A stretch of 64,000 nucleotides of DNA from Hongsoonwoonella zoysiae (GTDB lineage Bacteria; Pseudomonadota; Alphaproteobacteria; Rhizobiales; Stappiaceae): NCBI RefSeq assembly GCF_013266695.1, contig NZ_JABRXF010000001.1, positions 450,236-514,235 on the forward strand, written 5' to 3'. The translations under genes were made by a program, and so were the position numbers. Each line of letters starts with the position of its first letter. Positions within the stretch are counted from its first letter, which is position 1. Shown here piece after piece: positions 7,088 through 15,599 of the stretch. The notes beneath the pieces were generated by a model that was given only the letters and a program-made list of their open reading frames with translations, was not told where the DNA came from and made no database searches.

Positions 7088-8485
7088 ATGACCACCGCCA
7101 GCGACTATTACGTCAAGGACATTTCGCTTGCCGACTATGGGCGCAAGGAAATTGCCATCGCCGAGACCGAAATGCCGGGCCTGATGGCCTGCCGCGAGGA
7201 ATTCGGCGCGTCAAAGCCGCTGAAGGGCGCGCGCATTGCCGGCTCGCTACACATGACGATCCAGACCGCCGTGCTCATTGAGACGCTGGTCGCGCTCGGC
7301 GCCGAGGTCCGCTGGGCATCGTGCAACATCTTCTCCACCCAGGACCACGCCGCCGCCGCGATCGCCGCGGGCGGAACGCCCGTCTTCGCGGAAAAGGGCG
7401 AGACGCTTGAAGAATACTGGGACTATTGCGACCGCATCTTCCACTTCCCGGAAGGCACGGCCAACATGATCCTCGACGACGGCGGCGACGCCACGCTCTA
7501 TATCCTGCTCGGCGCGCGCGCCGAAGCCGGCGAGGACGTGCTGTCCGATCCGAAGTCAGAAGAAGAGACGATCATGTTTGCGCAGGTGAAGAAGCGCATG
7601 GAGCAGAGCCCCGGCTGGTTCACGAAACAGCGCGACGCGATCAGGGGCGTTTCGGAAGAGACGACGACGGGCGTCAACCGTCTCTACCAGCTCAAGAAGA
7701 AGGGCCAGCTCCCCTTCCCGGCGATCAACGTCAACGACAGCGTGACCAAGTCGAAATTCGACAACAAATACGGCTGCAAGGAAAGCCTCGTCGACGGTAT
7801 CCGCCGCGGCACCGACGTGATGATGGCCGGCAAGGTCGCCGTCGTGTGCGGCTATGGCGACGTGGGCAAGGGCTCCGCGCTGTCGCTGCAGGGCGCCGGC
7901 GCGCGCGTGCAGGTGACCGAGGTCGACCCGATCTGCGCCCTGCAGGCAGCGATGGACGGCTTCGAGGTCGTCACGCTGGAAAAGGCCGCGCCCAACGCCG
8001 ACATCGTGATCACCACGACCGGCAACAAGGACGTCGTAACGCTGGACCACATGCGCCGGTTCAAGGACATGGCGATCGTCGGCAACATCGGCCACTTCGA
8101 CAATGAGATCCAGGTCGAGACGCTGCGCAACTTCAAGTGGACCAACATCAAGCCGCAGGTCGACATGATCGAGTTTCCCGACGGCAAGCGGATGATCCTC
8201 CTGTCCGAAGGCCGCCTGCTGAACCTCGGTAACGCCACCGGCCACCCGAGCTTCGTGATGTCGGCAAGCTTCACCAACCAGGTGTTGGCGCAGATCGAGC
8301 TCTTCACCAAGGGCGAACAGTACGACAAGGACGTCTATGTGCTGCCGAAGCACCTCGACGAGAAGGTCGCGCGCCTCCATCTTGGAAAACTTGGCGTGGA
8401 ACTGACCGAACTCAGCGAGGAGCAGGCTGCCTATATTGGCGTGAGCCAGCAGGGCCCGTACAAGCCGGAGCACTACAGATACTGA
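7088..8485 (+). CDS. ahcY: Adenosylhomocysteinase
   Basis: AhcY reversibly hydrolyses S-adenosylhomocysteine to adenosine and homocysteine in the cytoplasm, keeping methyltransferases free of product inhibition. The protein is 465 aa, the usual bacterial length. The NAD-binding turn [10 protein letters not shown] lies near residues 255-264, the substrate-region motif [13 protein letters not shown] near 222-234, and the conserved C-terminus ends in YKPEHYRY. It has an own promoter with a 22-bp dyad upstream and an intrinsic terminator at 8552-8590, so it is probably transcribed alone although divL follows on the same strand. Confidence 0.98.
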   Translation: MTTASDYYVKDISLADYGRKEIAIAETEMPGLMACREEFGASKPLKGARIAGSLHMTIQTAVLIETLVALGAEVRWASCNIFSTQDHAAAAIAAGGTPVFAEKGETLEEYWDYCDRIFHFPEGTANMILDDGGDATLYILLGARAEAGEDVLSDPKSEEETIMFAQVKKRMEQSPGWFTKQRDAIRGVSEETTTGVNRLYQLKKKGQLPFPAINVNDSVTKSKFDNKYGCKESLVDGIRRGTDVMMAGKVAVVCGYGDVGKGSALSLQGAGARVQVTEVDPICALQAAMDGFEVVTLEKAAPNADIVITTTGNKDVVTLDHMRRFKDMAIVGNIGHFDNEIQVETLRNFKWTNIKPQVDMIEFPDGKRMILLSEGRLLNLGNATGHPSFVMSASFTNQVLAQIELFTKGEQYDKDVYVLPKHLDEKVARLHLGKLGVELTELSEEQAAYIGVSQQGPYKPEHYRY

Positions 8486-8532
8486 CAAGCGCTTGTAAGA
8501 GCTACAATATATAGTATTGACACTGTCAATAC
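8485..8532 (+). repeat. Two perfect palindromes just after ahcY
   Basis: ACAAGCGCTTGT (8485-8496) is a perfect 12-base palindrome that begins at the last base of ahcY. A second perfect inverted repeat (8514-8532) has 9-base arms GTATTGACA and TGTCAATAC around one central C. Both precede the ahcY terminator. They could be RNA hairpins protecting the 3' end or protein-binding sites. Confidence 0.6.
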
Positions 8533-8551
8533 CGGCAAGCGATCGAGAATG

Positions 8552-8590
8552 AACAGGAGCTGTGGACGCCGCAGCTCCTGTTTACTTTTT
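8552..8590 (+). terminator. Intrinsic terminator of ahcY
   Basis: An 11-bp perfect stem (AACAGGAGCTG 8552-8562 with CAGCTCCTGTT 8572-8582) and a 9-base loop are followed by the T-rich run TACTTTTT. It lies inside the longest possible divL reading frame, which argues for a later divL start. Confidence 0.85.
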
Positions 8591-8728
8591 GGCAAGAGAC
8601 TCTTCTTCGCGATTCTCAAACGCGGTATGGTTTTGCGAATCGGACCATTTGTGGGGCAACAATGTCCGGTGAAGCCTGAACGGGGGCAAAGCCGATCAGG
8701 CGCGAAATGCGGCGATAGGGGATCAGGA

Positions 8729-11242
8729 ATGCCGGCGGACGGCTTGCAACATGCGCGCCAGCGCGCGTCATGGCATGGACGGAGTCTGAAAAGGCTTGCG
8801 CGTGCCGGCGCGAATGTCCTTGCCCTCACGACCGCTATCAATCCCGCATTCGCCATGAGCGCCCTTCCCGGCCTCGCCTCGCCCGGTGTCGACGCGCTCA
8901 AGGTCGTATGGCTTTCAGCAACGGGCGGTGCCATCGCCTTCGCCGTCACGACCGCGACCGTGCTGGTCGTCAACCGCCGCAAGTCGGCAAACGACTTCGC
9001 AACCGTCCGCCGCCAGAACGCCTCCCTGAAAGCACGGCTCGACCGGCTGGAAAGCTTGATCGACAGCGAGGACCAGCGCCTCGTCATGTGGAGCGGGCGC
9101 GACGAGGAACCGATGATCGCCGGCGCGCTTTCCGAAGACAGCGGCGTGCCGCGCGGCGATGCCCAGCTTCTCGCCTTCGGCCAATGGCTGGAGCCGGCCT
9201 CGGCCCAGGAACTGGAACGCGCGCTCGACCGGCTGCGGGCGAACGGCGAAGGCTTCACGATGCGGCTTACCACCCGGACGGGCGGACTGCTGCAGGCAAG
9301 CGGACGCCCCTCGGCGGGTGCGGCCGTGCTCAAGCTTTGCGACCTGACCGGCGAGCGGCGGGCGCAGGCGCTGCTCAACGAGAAATACGCCGCCGTTTCC
9401 GCCGAGCTTGCCGCCACGCGAGAGCTTTTCGACGCCTTGAGCGGCCCGGCCTGGGCGCGCGACGTCGACGGAAAGCTGACCTGGGCCAACGCGGCCTATG
9501 CAAAGGCAGTGGACGCAGGCACCGTCAGGCAGGCGCTCGAAGCGGGAACGGACATCCTGGACGGCAACGCCCGCAAGGTGATTACGGCCGGACGCGGGGA
9601 AGACGGCATCTCGCGGGGCCGCCTGCCCGTTGTCGCCGGCGGCAAGCGCCGCATCTTCGAGGTAACGGAAGCCGCAACGCAAGCCGGAAGCTTCGGCATA
9701 GCCATCGACATCAGCGAGCTTGAAAACGCCCAGCGCGAACTCAAGCGCACGGTGGAGTTTCATGCGCGCACTCTCGACGAGCTTGCCACCGCCGTCGCGA
9801 TCTTTTCCGCCGACCACAAGCTGCAGTTCTACAACTCCGCTTTCCGCACGCTCTTCGACCTCGATCCGGCGTTTCTGGAGGGGCAACCGGAGGAAGGCGC
9901 GATCCTCGACGCGCTTCGCGCCGCGCGCAAGCTGCCCGAACAGGCGGACTATCGCGGTTGGCGCGCCAAGCACCTGGACAGCTACCGCTCGCTGGAAGCC
10001 AAGGAATATTGGTGGCACCTGCCCGACGGGCGCACGCTGCGCGTGATCGCCAACCCGCATCCGAAGGGCGGCGTCACCTACATTTACGAGAATGTGACCG
10101 AGCGGCTGGACCTTGAAAGCCGCTATAACGCGCTGACGCGGGTGCAGGGCGAAACGCTCGACAACCTCTCGGAAGGTGTCGCCGTGTTCGGCTCCGACGG
10201 ACGGCTGAAGCTTTTCAACCCCACGTTTTCCGGAATCTGGAAACTCGACGGAAGGGTGCTGGACGAAAGCCCGCATATCAAGGCGATCGCGGAAAGGATT
10301 TCCGGCGACGAGGACGTGGCGGACGCGTGGCATGCGCTCACCCTCGCCGTTACCGGCCTTGCGGACAACCGCGAACCGGTGACGGGGCGGCTGGAACGCG
10401 GGGATGGCGATGTCGTGGACTACGCGACGGTGCCGCTGCCAGACGGAGGCACGCTTGTCACCTTCGTCAATGTCACGGATTCGGTGAATGTGGAACGGGT
10501 GCTGCTGGAAAAAAACGAGGCGCTGGAAGCCGCCGACCAGCTCAAGAACGCTTTCATCCAGCATATTTCCTACGAGCTCAGATCTCCGCTCACCAACATC
10601 ATTGGCTTCGCACAGCTTCTATCCGACACGAAGTTCGGCCCGCTGACCGAGAAACAGGCCGAATATACCGACTACATCCTCTCTTCCTCTTCCGCCCTTC
10701 TCGCCATCATCAACGACATCCTCGACCTTGCGACCATCGACGCAGGTATCATGGAACTCGACCTTTCCGACGTAGACGTGGCCAAGACCGTGACGGCGGC
10801 CATCGAGGGCCTCAAGGACAGGTTGCAGGACGCGGGCATCACGATCCGCGCCGATGTGCCGAAGGACATCGGCACATTGCAGGCCGACGAAAGGCGCCTG
10901 CGCCAGGTGCTCTTCAACCTGATTTCGAATGCCGTGCGCTATTCCGAGGACGGCGGGACGATCGACATTTCCTGCCGGAGGCTGCCCGATTCCATCGAGT
11001 TCGAGGTTCGCGACCACGGCTGCGGCATTCCCGACGACCTGCTGGACCAGGTGTTCGGGCGTTTCGTGGGCCGCGACACCGGCGCGCGGCGGCGCGGGGC
11101 GGGCCTTGGCCTTTCCATCGTGAAAAGCTTCGTGGAACTGCATGGCGGCACTGTCGACATCCAGTCGAAGGAAGGCGACGGAACCAGCGTGACCTGCCGG
11201 CTGCCGCTTTCCCCGCAGGCGGTACGGCACGCTGCCGAGTGA
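8729..11242 (+). CDS. divL: DivL-type PAS pseudo-histidine kinase with Tyr at the phosphoacceptor site
   Basis: This protein of about 837 aa resembles DivL, the cell-cycle regulator that in Caulobacter and rhizobia modulates the CckA-CtrA phosphorelay. It has hydrophobic segments at about residues 28-44 and 58-81, three PAS-like repeats (beginning with FDALSGPAW, LDELATAVAIF and LDNLSEGVAVF), a HisKA dimer domain and a HATPase domain with N box LRQVLFNLISNAVRYS, RDHGCGIP and GAGLGLSIVKSF. The H box reads SYELRSPL: Tyr615 (codon 10571-10573) replaces the phosphorylated His, the DivL hallmark. The frame is open from 8549, but the ahcY terminator lies at 8552-8590, so the ATG at 8729 with GGGGATCAGGA before it is preferred. 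tsaE-amgK follows after 19 bases. Confidence 0.88.
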   Translation: MPADGLQHARQRASWHGRSLKRLARAGANVLALTTAINPAFAMSALPGLASPGVDALKVVWLSATGGAIAFAVTTATVLVVNRRKSANDFATVRRQNASLKARLDRLESLIDSEDQRLVMWSGRDEEPMIAGALSEDSGVPRGDAQLLAFGQWLEPASAQELERALDRLRANGEGFTMRLTTRTGGLLQASGRPSAGAAVLKLCDLTGERRAQALLNEKYAAVSAELAATRELFDALSGPAWARDVDGKLTWANAAYAKAVDAGTVRQALEAGTDILDGNARKVITAGRGEDGISRGRLPVVAGGKRRIFEVTEAATQAGSFGIAIDISELENAQRELKRTVEFHARTLDELATAVAIFSADHKLQFYNSAFRTLFDLDPAFLEGQPEEGAILDALRAARKLPEQADYRGWRAKHLDSYRSLEAKEYWWHLPDGRTLRVIANPHPKGGVTYIYENVTERLDLESRYNALTRVQGETLDNLSEGVAVFGSDGRLKLFNPTFSGIWKLDGRVLDESPHIKAIAERISGDEDVADAWHALTLAVTGLADNREPVTGRLERGDGDVVDYATVPLPDGGTLVTFVNVTDSVNVERVLLEKNEALEAADQLKNAFIQHISYELRSPLTNIIGFAQLLSDTKFGPLTEKQAEYTDYILSSSSALLAIINDILDLATIDAGIMELDLSDVDVAKTVTAAIEGLKDRLQDAGITIRADVPKDIGTLQADERRLRQVLFNLISNAVRYSEDGGTIDISCRRLPDSIEFEVRDHGCGIPDDLLDQVFGRFVGRDTGARRRGAGLGLSIVKSFVELHGGTVDIQSKEGDGTSVTCRLPLSPQAVRHAAE

Positions 11243-11261
11243 CCTGCCGGAGGCAGCCTGC

Positions 11262-12767
11262 GTGAGCCTTGAAACCGTGATCATGAACTGCGCCGACGAG
11301 GCCGCGACCCGGCATCTGGCTGAAGATGCGGCTTCGATCCTCAAACCTGGCGACTGCGTGCTGCTGGTCGGCGATCTTGGAGCCGGAAAATCCACCTTCG
11401 CGCGCGCCGTCCTGCGCGCGCTTGCCGGCGATCCCGCCCTGGAAGTGCCGAGCCCGACATTCACCCTCGTCCAGACATACGAGCTCGACAGGCTTGCGGT
11501 CGCTCATCTCGACCTTTACCGGCTGGAGGAGGCCGAAGAGCTGGACGAACTGGGGCTCGACGAACTGCTGGAGCGCGGGGCGGCCCTTGTCGAGTGGCCC
11601 GAACGCGCCGAAGACCGGCTGCCCGGGGATGCGCTCGTCATACGCTTCGAGCAGGGCGAAGGGCCGGAAGCCCGCAAGATCACGCTTTCCTGGACCGGGG
11701 GAGACTGGAGCACACGCCTTGAGCGTGCGCGGGCCGTGCGCGCCTTTCTGGAGGCGTCCGGCTGGGAGCAGGCAACGCGCGTGCCCTTGCAGGGCGACGC
11801 TTCGACGAGGGCCTATGAAACCGTCACCTCGAACGGGCGCAGCGCGATCTTGATGAACGCGCCGGCACGGCCCGACGGGCCACCCGTGCGGGACGGCCTG
11901 CCCTATAGCCGGCTCGTGCATCTGGCGGAGGATGTGCGCCCGTTCGTGGCGATTGACGAGGGCCTGCGAAAGGCAGGGTTTCACGCACCGGAAATTCATG
12001 CGAGCGACCTCGACGCGGGCCTGCTTTTGCTTGAAGACCTCGGGCGCGAAGGCGTGGTCGAAAACGAAGCACCGATCCCCGAACGCTATTTCGCGGCCGT
12101 CGAGCTGCTGGCCGATCTTCACGCGCGCAAGTGGCCGGACGAAGCGCCGCTGCCCGACGGGACGCGCCACGTCCTTTCGCCCTACGACGCCCGCGCGCTC
12201 ATGTTCGAGGCCGAACTTCTCACCGACTGGTATCTGCCATATGCGGGCCATCCGGCGGACGAGAGGCTGAGGCGCGAATTCGCGCAAGTCTGGAGCCCGC
12301 TCCTCAAAAGCCTCGAGACGGCCGAGACAACCTGGGTCCTGCGCGATTACCATTCGCCCAACCTGATCTGGCGTACCGGCAAGACGGGCAACGACCGCAT
12401 AGGCCTGATCGATTTTCAGGACGCCGTCATCGGGCCTACCGCCTATGACGTCGCGTCATTGACGCTGGATGCCCGCGTTACAGTGCCCGAGGAGCTGGAA
12501 CAAGCCCTTTACGCCCGCTACGTGGAGCGGCGGCAGGCGAATACGCCCGGCTTCGACGAAGAGCGGTTTTCGCAGGACTACGCGATCATGGCCGCGCAGC
12601 GGCTGACGAAGCTCTTCGGCATATTCGTGCGCCTCGCCCGCCGCGACGGCAAGCCGCGCTATCTGGGCCATCTGCCGCGCATCAACGACTATTTCAGCCG
12701 CGCCGCGAGGCACCCCGTTCTCGCCGATCTCAAGCTCTGGTATGAGACGCACGGCGTTTCTACATAA
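11262..12767 (+). CDS. Bifunctional TsaE / AmgK-like sugar kinase fusion
   Basis: This 501-aa protein fuses two domains. Residues 1 to about 150 are TsaE, the ATPase of the threonylcarbamoyl-adenosine (t6A37) tRNA synthase, with Walker A GDLGAGKST (37-45), PSPTFTLV and EWPER. Residues about 165-501 are an aminoglycoside-phosphotransferase-fold kinase with LRDYHSPN (Asp362 catalytic, Asn367) and IDFQDA (Asp384, metal). The kinase resembles AmgK, the anomeric MurNAc/GlcNAc kinase of cell-wall recycling, which fits the MurU-like gene that follows after 15 bases. The start is GTG, with CCGGAGG before it. This fusion is known in rhizobia. TsaB is encoded separately at 59975. Confidence 0.9.
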   Translation: MSLETVIMNCADEAATRHLAEDAASILKPGDCVLLVGDLGAGKSTFARAVLRALAGDPALEVPSPTFTLVQTYELDRLAVAHLDLYRLEEAEELDELGLDELLERGAALVEWPERAEDRLPGDALVIRFEQGEGPEARKITLSWTGGDWSTRLERARAVRAFLEASGWEQATRVPLQGDASTRAYETVTSNGRSAILMNAPARPDGPPVRDGLPYSRLVHLAEDVRPFVAIDEGLRKAGFHAPEIHASDLDAGLLLLEDLGREGVVENEAPIPERYFAAVELLADLHARKWPDEAPLPDGTRHVLSPYDARALMFEAELLTDWYLPYAGHPADERLRREFAQVWSPLLKSLETAETTWVLRDYHSPNLIWRTGKTGNDRIGLIDFQDAVIGPTAYDVASLTLDARVTVPEELEQALYARYVERRQANTPGFDEERFSQDYAIMAAQRLTKLFGIFVRLARRDGKPRYLGHLPRINDYFSRAARHPVLADLKLWYETHGVST

Positions 12768-12782
12768 AGGACTTGGAGATAC

Positions 12783-13517
12783 ATGGCGCAGACCGACGCT
12801 TTCCGCCCGAAACGGGCCATGGTTCTTTCCGCTGGCATCGGCAAGCGCATGCGCCCGATCACCGCGACGACACCCAAGCCGCTGATCGAGGTGGCGGGGC
12901 GCGCGCTGATCGACCACGCGCTCGACCGCCTGGCGAAGGCGGGCGTGGAAACTTGCGTCGTCAACGTCCATTATCTCGCCGACCTCGTGGAGGTTCACGT
13001 CTCGCGGCGAACCTCCCCGAAAATCGTCATCTCCGACGAGCGCGACGAGCTGCTGGAGACGGGTGGCGGCATCGCCAAGGCGCTTCCCCACCTTGGGGAC
13101 GAGCCTTTTTTTCTGCTCAATTCCGATAGCACCTGGATCGAGGGTGTTACACCCAACCTCGAACATCTGGTCCGCCATTGGGACGAGACCCGCATGGACG
13201 TGCTGCTGCTCTTGTCGGAAACGGTGACCTCCGTCGGCTACGACGGGCGCGGCGACTTCGACATGGACAAGGAGGGAATGCTTTCCCGCCGCAACGAACG
13301 CTCGGTCTCGCCCTTCGCCTATGCGGGAGCCGCGATCCTTCACCCGCGCCTGTTCGAGGGCGCGCCGGAAGGCGCATTCTCCCTCAACGTGCTGTTCGAC
13401 AGGGCAATGGAGGACGGCAGGCTCTTCGGTGTGCTGATGGAAGGCATCTGGCTTCACGTCGGCACGCCGTCCGCGATTGCAGACGCCGAACGGGCAGTAA
13501 GCGAAAGCATCGATTGA
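12783..13517 (+). CDS. MurU-like N-acetylmuramate-1-phosphate nucleotidyltransferase
   Basis: This 244-aa protein is a sugar-1-phosphate nucleotidyltransferase. The nucleotide-binding signature LSAGIGKRMRPIT (about residues 16-28) is followed by PKPL, and the metal-binding LLNSDSTWI lies near 115. It is very probably MurU, which makes UDP-MurNAc from MurNAc-1-phosphate and lets the cell bypass de novo synthesis. The preceding AmgK-like domain would make the sugar phosphate. Mannose-1-phosphate guanylyltransferase, the common automatic label, is less likely given the neighbour. A strong ribosome binding site (AAAGGACTTGGAG) fixes the start. Confidence 0.87.
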   Translation: MAQTDAFRPKRAMVLSAGIGKRMRPITATTPKPLIEVAGRALIDHALDRLAKAGVETCVVNVHYLADLVEVHVSRRTSPKIVISDERDELLETGGGIAKALPHLGDEPFFLLNSDSTWIEGVTPNLEHLVRHWDETRMDVLLLLSETVTSVGYDGRGDFDMDKEGMLSRRNERSVSPFAYAGAAILHPRLFEGAPEGAFSLNVLFDRAMEDGRLFGVLMEGIWLHVGTPSAIADAERAVSESID

Positions 13518-13560
13518 CGCAGCGGCTGCCTGTGAGCGCACTCTTCGCTACACTTCCCTC

Positions 13561-14511
13561 ATGACGGACAGTGATTCGCTTCTCGTCTCGGCGAAACCCG
13601 ATCTCAACCGCGCGATCTCCGACTGGCTCGACCATCTGGGTTCGGAACGCCGGCTCGCAGACAAGACGCTGATCGCCTACGAGCGCGATGTCCGGCAGTT
13701 TCTTTTCTTCCTGACCGAGCACCTGGGCGGTGCGCCGGGCCTTGGCGACATCAAGGAGCTGAAGCCCGCCGATTTCCGGGCCTTCCTGGCAAGGCGAAGG
13801 CGTGGCGGCGTGCAAAGCCGCTCCATTGCCCGCGCGCTTGCCGGCATCCGCTCGTTCCTGGGCTTTCTGGAGGAGCGCGGCATGGTCAACGCGGCCGCGG
13901 CCGCCGTTATCCGCCCGCCGCGCCAGCCGCGTTCCCTGCCCAAGCCGCTCGCCAGCGCCGACGCGAAACGCGTGGTGGACGCCGACATGGAAATTGACGC
14001 CGAACCCTGGATCGCCGCACGCAACGCCGCCGTGCTGACGCTTCTCTACGGCTGCGGATTGCGCCTTGCCGAAGCGCTGTCGCTGACCGGCGACACAGCA
14101 CCGGGAAAAGGCGCGCGGACCCTGCGCATTCGCGGCAAGGGCGGCAAGGAGAGGATCGTGCCGGTCCTGCCTGTCGTGACGGAGGCGATCGAAAGCTATC
14201 TCGCCCTCTGCCCCTATACGCCGCAACCGGGAGGACCGCTGTTTTTCGGCGCGCGCGGCGGGCCGCTCAACCCGCGCATCGTGCAATACGCCATGCAGAA
14301 GCTGCGCGGTGCGCTCGGCCTGCCCGACACGGCGACCCCGCACGCATTGCGCCACTCCTTCGCCACCCATCTGCTTGCCGGCGGCGGCGACCTTCGCACG
14401 ATCCAGGAACTGCTCGGCCACGCAAGCCTTTCCACCACGCAGGTCTATACGGAAATCGATACCGCCAGGCTTCTGGAGGCCTATGACAAGGCGCACCCGC
14501 ACAACAGGTGA
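13561..14511 (+). CDS. xerC: Tyrosine recombinase XerC
   Basis: This 316-aa integrase-family recombinase would resolve chromosome dimers at dif together with XerD. It has the N-terminal SAM-like domain (about 15-112) and the catalytic domain with Arg168 (CGLRLAEALSL), Lys193 (KGGKER), His261 and Arg264 (HALRHSFATHLL), His287 (LLGHASL) and the nucleophile Tyr296 (TTQVYTEI). Length and motif spacing fit XerC/XerD and not a phage integrase. XerC is chosen over XerD on general resemblance. No clear ribosome binding site precedes the ATG, so translation may be weak or leaderless. Confidence 0.85.
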   Translation: MTDSDSLLVSAKPDLNRAISDWLDHLGSERRLADKTLIAYERDVRQFLFFLTEHLGGAPGLGDIKELKPADFRAFLARRRRGGVQSRSIARALAGIRSFLGFLEERGMVNAAAAAVIRPPRQPRSLPKPLASADAKRVVDADMEIDAEPWIAARNAAVLTLLYGCGLRLAEALSLTGDTAPGKGARTLRIRGKGGKERIVPVLPVVTEAIESYLALCPYTPQPGGPLFFGARGGPLNPRIVQYAMQKLRGALGLPDTATPHALRHSFATHLLAGGGDLRTIQELLGHASLSTTQVYTEIDTARLLEAYDKAHPHNR

Positions 14512-14611
14512 TTTTTTCAGACACTGTGAGCAAAAAGACACAGTTAAACATGGATTAAGTTACTTGCCTTACGTTCATGCAGGAGACCAGAGAGCAAAAA
14601 AGGCCGCGATC

Positions 14612-15013
14612 ATGCGCGTTTGGCTTGTCGCACTATTCCTGGCGATTGCCGTTGGCCAACCGGCGAAAGCTGAGGATAACGCGTGCATAACTCCCGAAAC
14701 CGGGAGCTGGCGCGCGAAAGATCCCGAGCTCAAGCAACTCCACCGGATCGAGGTCGAGGCGCGCTGCCAAGGCGAGGCGAAGGCCTATCGCATTCGCGCC
14801 TTCACGCTGTGCTACCCGCGCGACTGCAAGTGGGGCTGGACCGAGGGCGTGCGCATCGGCAACTCATTAGTCGTTGATTTCATGGGTTTTTTCGGAAAAC
14901 GATCGATCCGCCTGTCGGCCATGGGCGAGCGAATGTCGGCGGAAGTGCACGCCGACCCGTATGACCCCAAAGCATCTGACGAAATCTACAGTACAATTCT
15001 TTATAAAGAATAG
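14612..15013 (+). CDS. Secreted protein of unknown function
   Basis: This 133-aa protein begins with a signal peptide (about residues 1-20, hydrophobic core VWLVALFLAIAVG, cleavage after AKA). The mature part has four cysteines (CITPETG, ARCQ, LCYPRDC) that could form disulfides in the periplasm, and a strand-rich C-terminus. I do not recognise the family. The start is the ATG directly before the signal peptide; the longer open frame upstream overlaps xerC in another frame and is not coding. It stands alone between xerC and another small secreted protein. Confidence 0.7.
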   Translation: MRVWLVALFLAIAVGQPAKAEDNACITPETGSWRAKDPELKQLHRIEVEARCQGEAKAYRIRAFTLCYPRDCKWGWTEGVRIGNSLVVDFMGFFGKRSIRLSAMGERMSAEVHADPYDPKASDEIYSTILYKE

Positions 15014-15182
15014 TTCTTCGAAATCTTCCCGCGTGTTTATTTGTGTCTATTAGATGTCAAGCGCTGGATATCCCCAGACGATTTGATTTTTCATAACTTT
15101 CCGTTACACTCTGTTGCATCGAAAGCACGGGAGTGACTTTCGACATCGCCTTCAATGTCGTCCTGGAGCAGGGAGGACCGAC

Positions 15183-15410
15183 ATGAGAGTGCTTACCGGA
15201 TTGGTTTTGACCACAGTCTTCGTCGCTTTCGTCCCAGGCACCGCAATTGCCTGCGAGTGGGTGAAGTCGGCCAAATCCCCGATGACCGAGATCACGCTTG
15301 ACCAGACCTCCAGGCCGGTCGCGTCGCTGGCGACCAACGATCTCGATAAAAGCATCGTGGCCGAGGAAGAGACCAAGGAGATCAAGACTCCGGCCCAACC
15401 GGCGAAATGA
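15183..15410 (+). CDS. Small secreted protein of unknown function
   Basis: This 75-aa ORF has a signal peptide (about 1-23, ending GTAIA before Cys24) and a polar mature part with the segment ACEWVKSAKSPMTEI and a Glu/Lys-rich tail. The ribosome binding site GGAGCAGGGAGGA is excellent. Short secreted proteins that begin their mature part with ACxW-K-S occur in rhizobia, but I know no function. A hairpin terminator stands at 15497-15532. The spacer 15014-15182 before it contains a promoter-like AT-rich stretch. Confidence 0.7.
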   Translation: MRVLTGLVLTTVFVAFVPGTAIACEWVKSAKSPMTEITLDQTSRPVASLATNDLDKSIVAEEETKEIKTPAQPAK

Positions 15411-15496
15411 TCCGACCGTAGAGAATTCGAGAATGCCAGGCGGCGCCTTACCGGCGGGAGAAGGCGCAGCCAGCCAAAAGCTGTCCTGACCAATTG

Positions 15497-15532
15497 CGCC
15501 TGTGCGGGCCATGGCCCCACAGGCGTTTTTTT
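15497..15532 (+). terminator. Intrinsic terminator after the small secreted protein
   Basis: An 8-bp stem CGCCTGTG/CACAGGCG with inner GGCC pairs is followed by seven T residues (15526-15532). Confidence 0.88.
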
Positions 15533-15599
15533 GATTGAAGCGGATGAGGGTCGCTGCCAACTGTCACGACGTCATGAAAACCGCCAGAGCATATCCCGC

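Noticed and set aside
8549-8728. N-terminal 60-residue extension of the DivL-like protein
   Set aside because: The extension begins inside the ahcY terminator stem, has poor start context and is Arg/Cys-rich, unlike the rest of the protein.
14309-14611. Upstream extension of the secreted protein at 14612
   Set aside because: It overlaps xerC in another frame, and the signal peptide directly follows the ATG at 14612.
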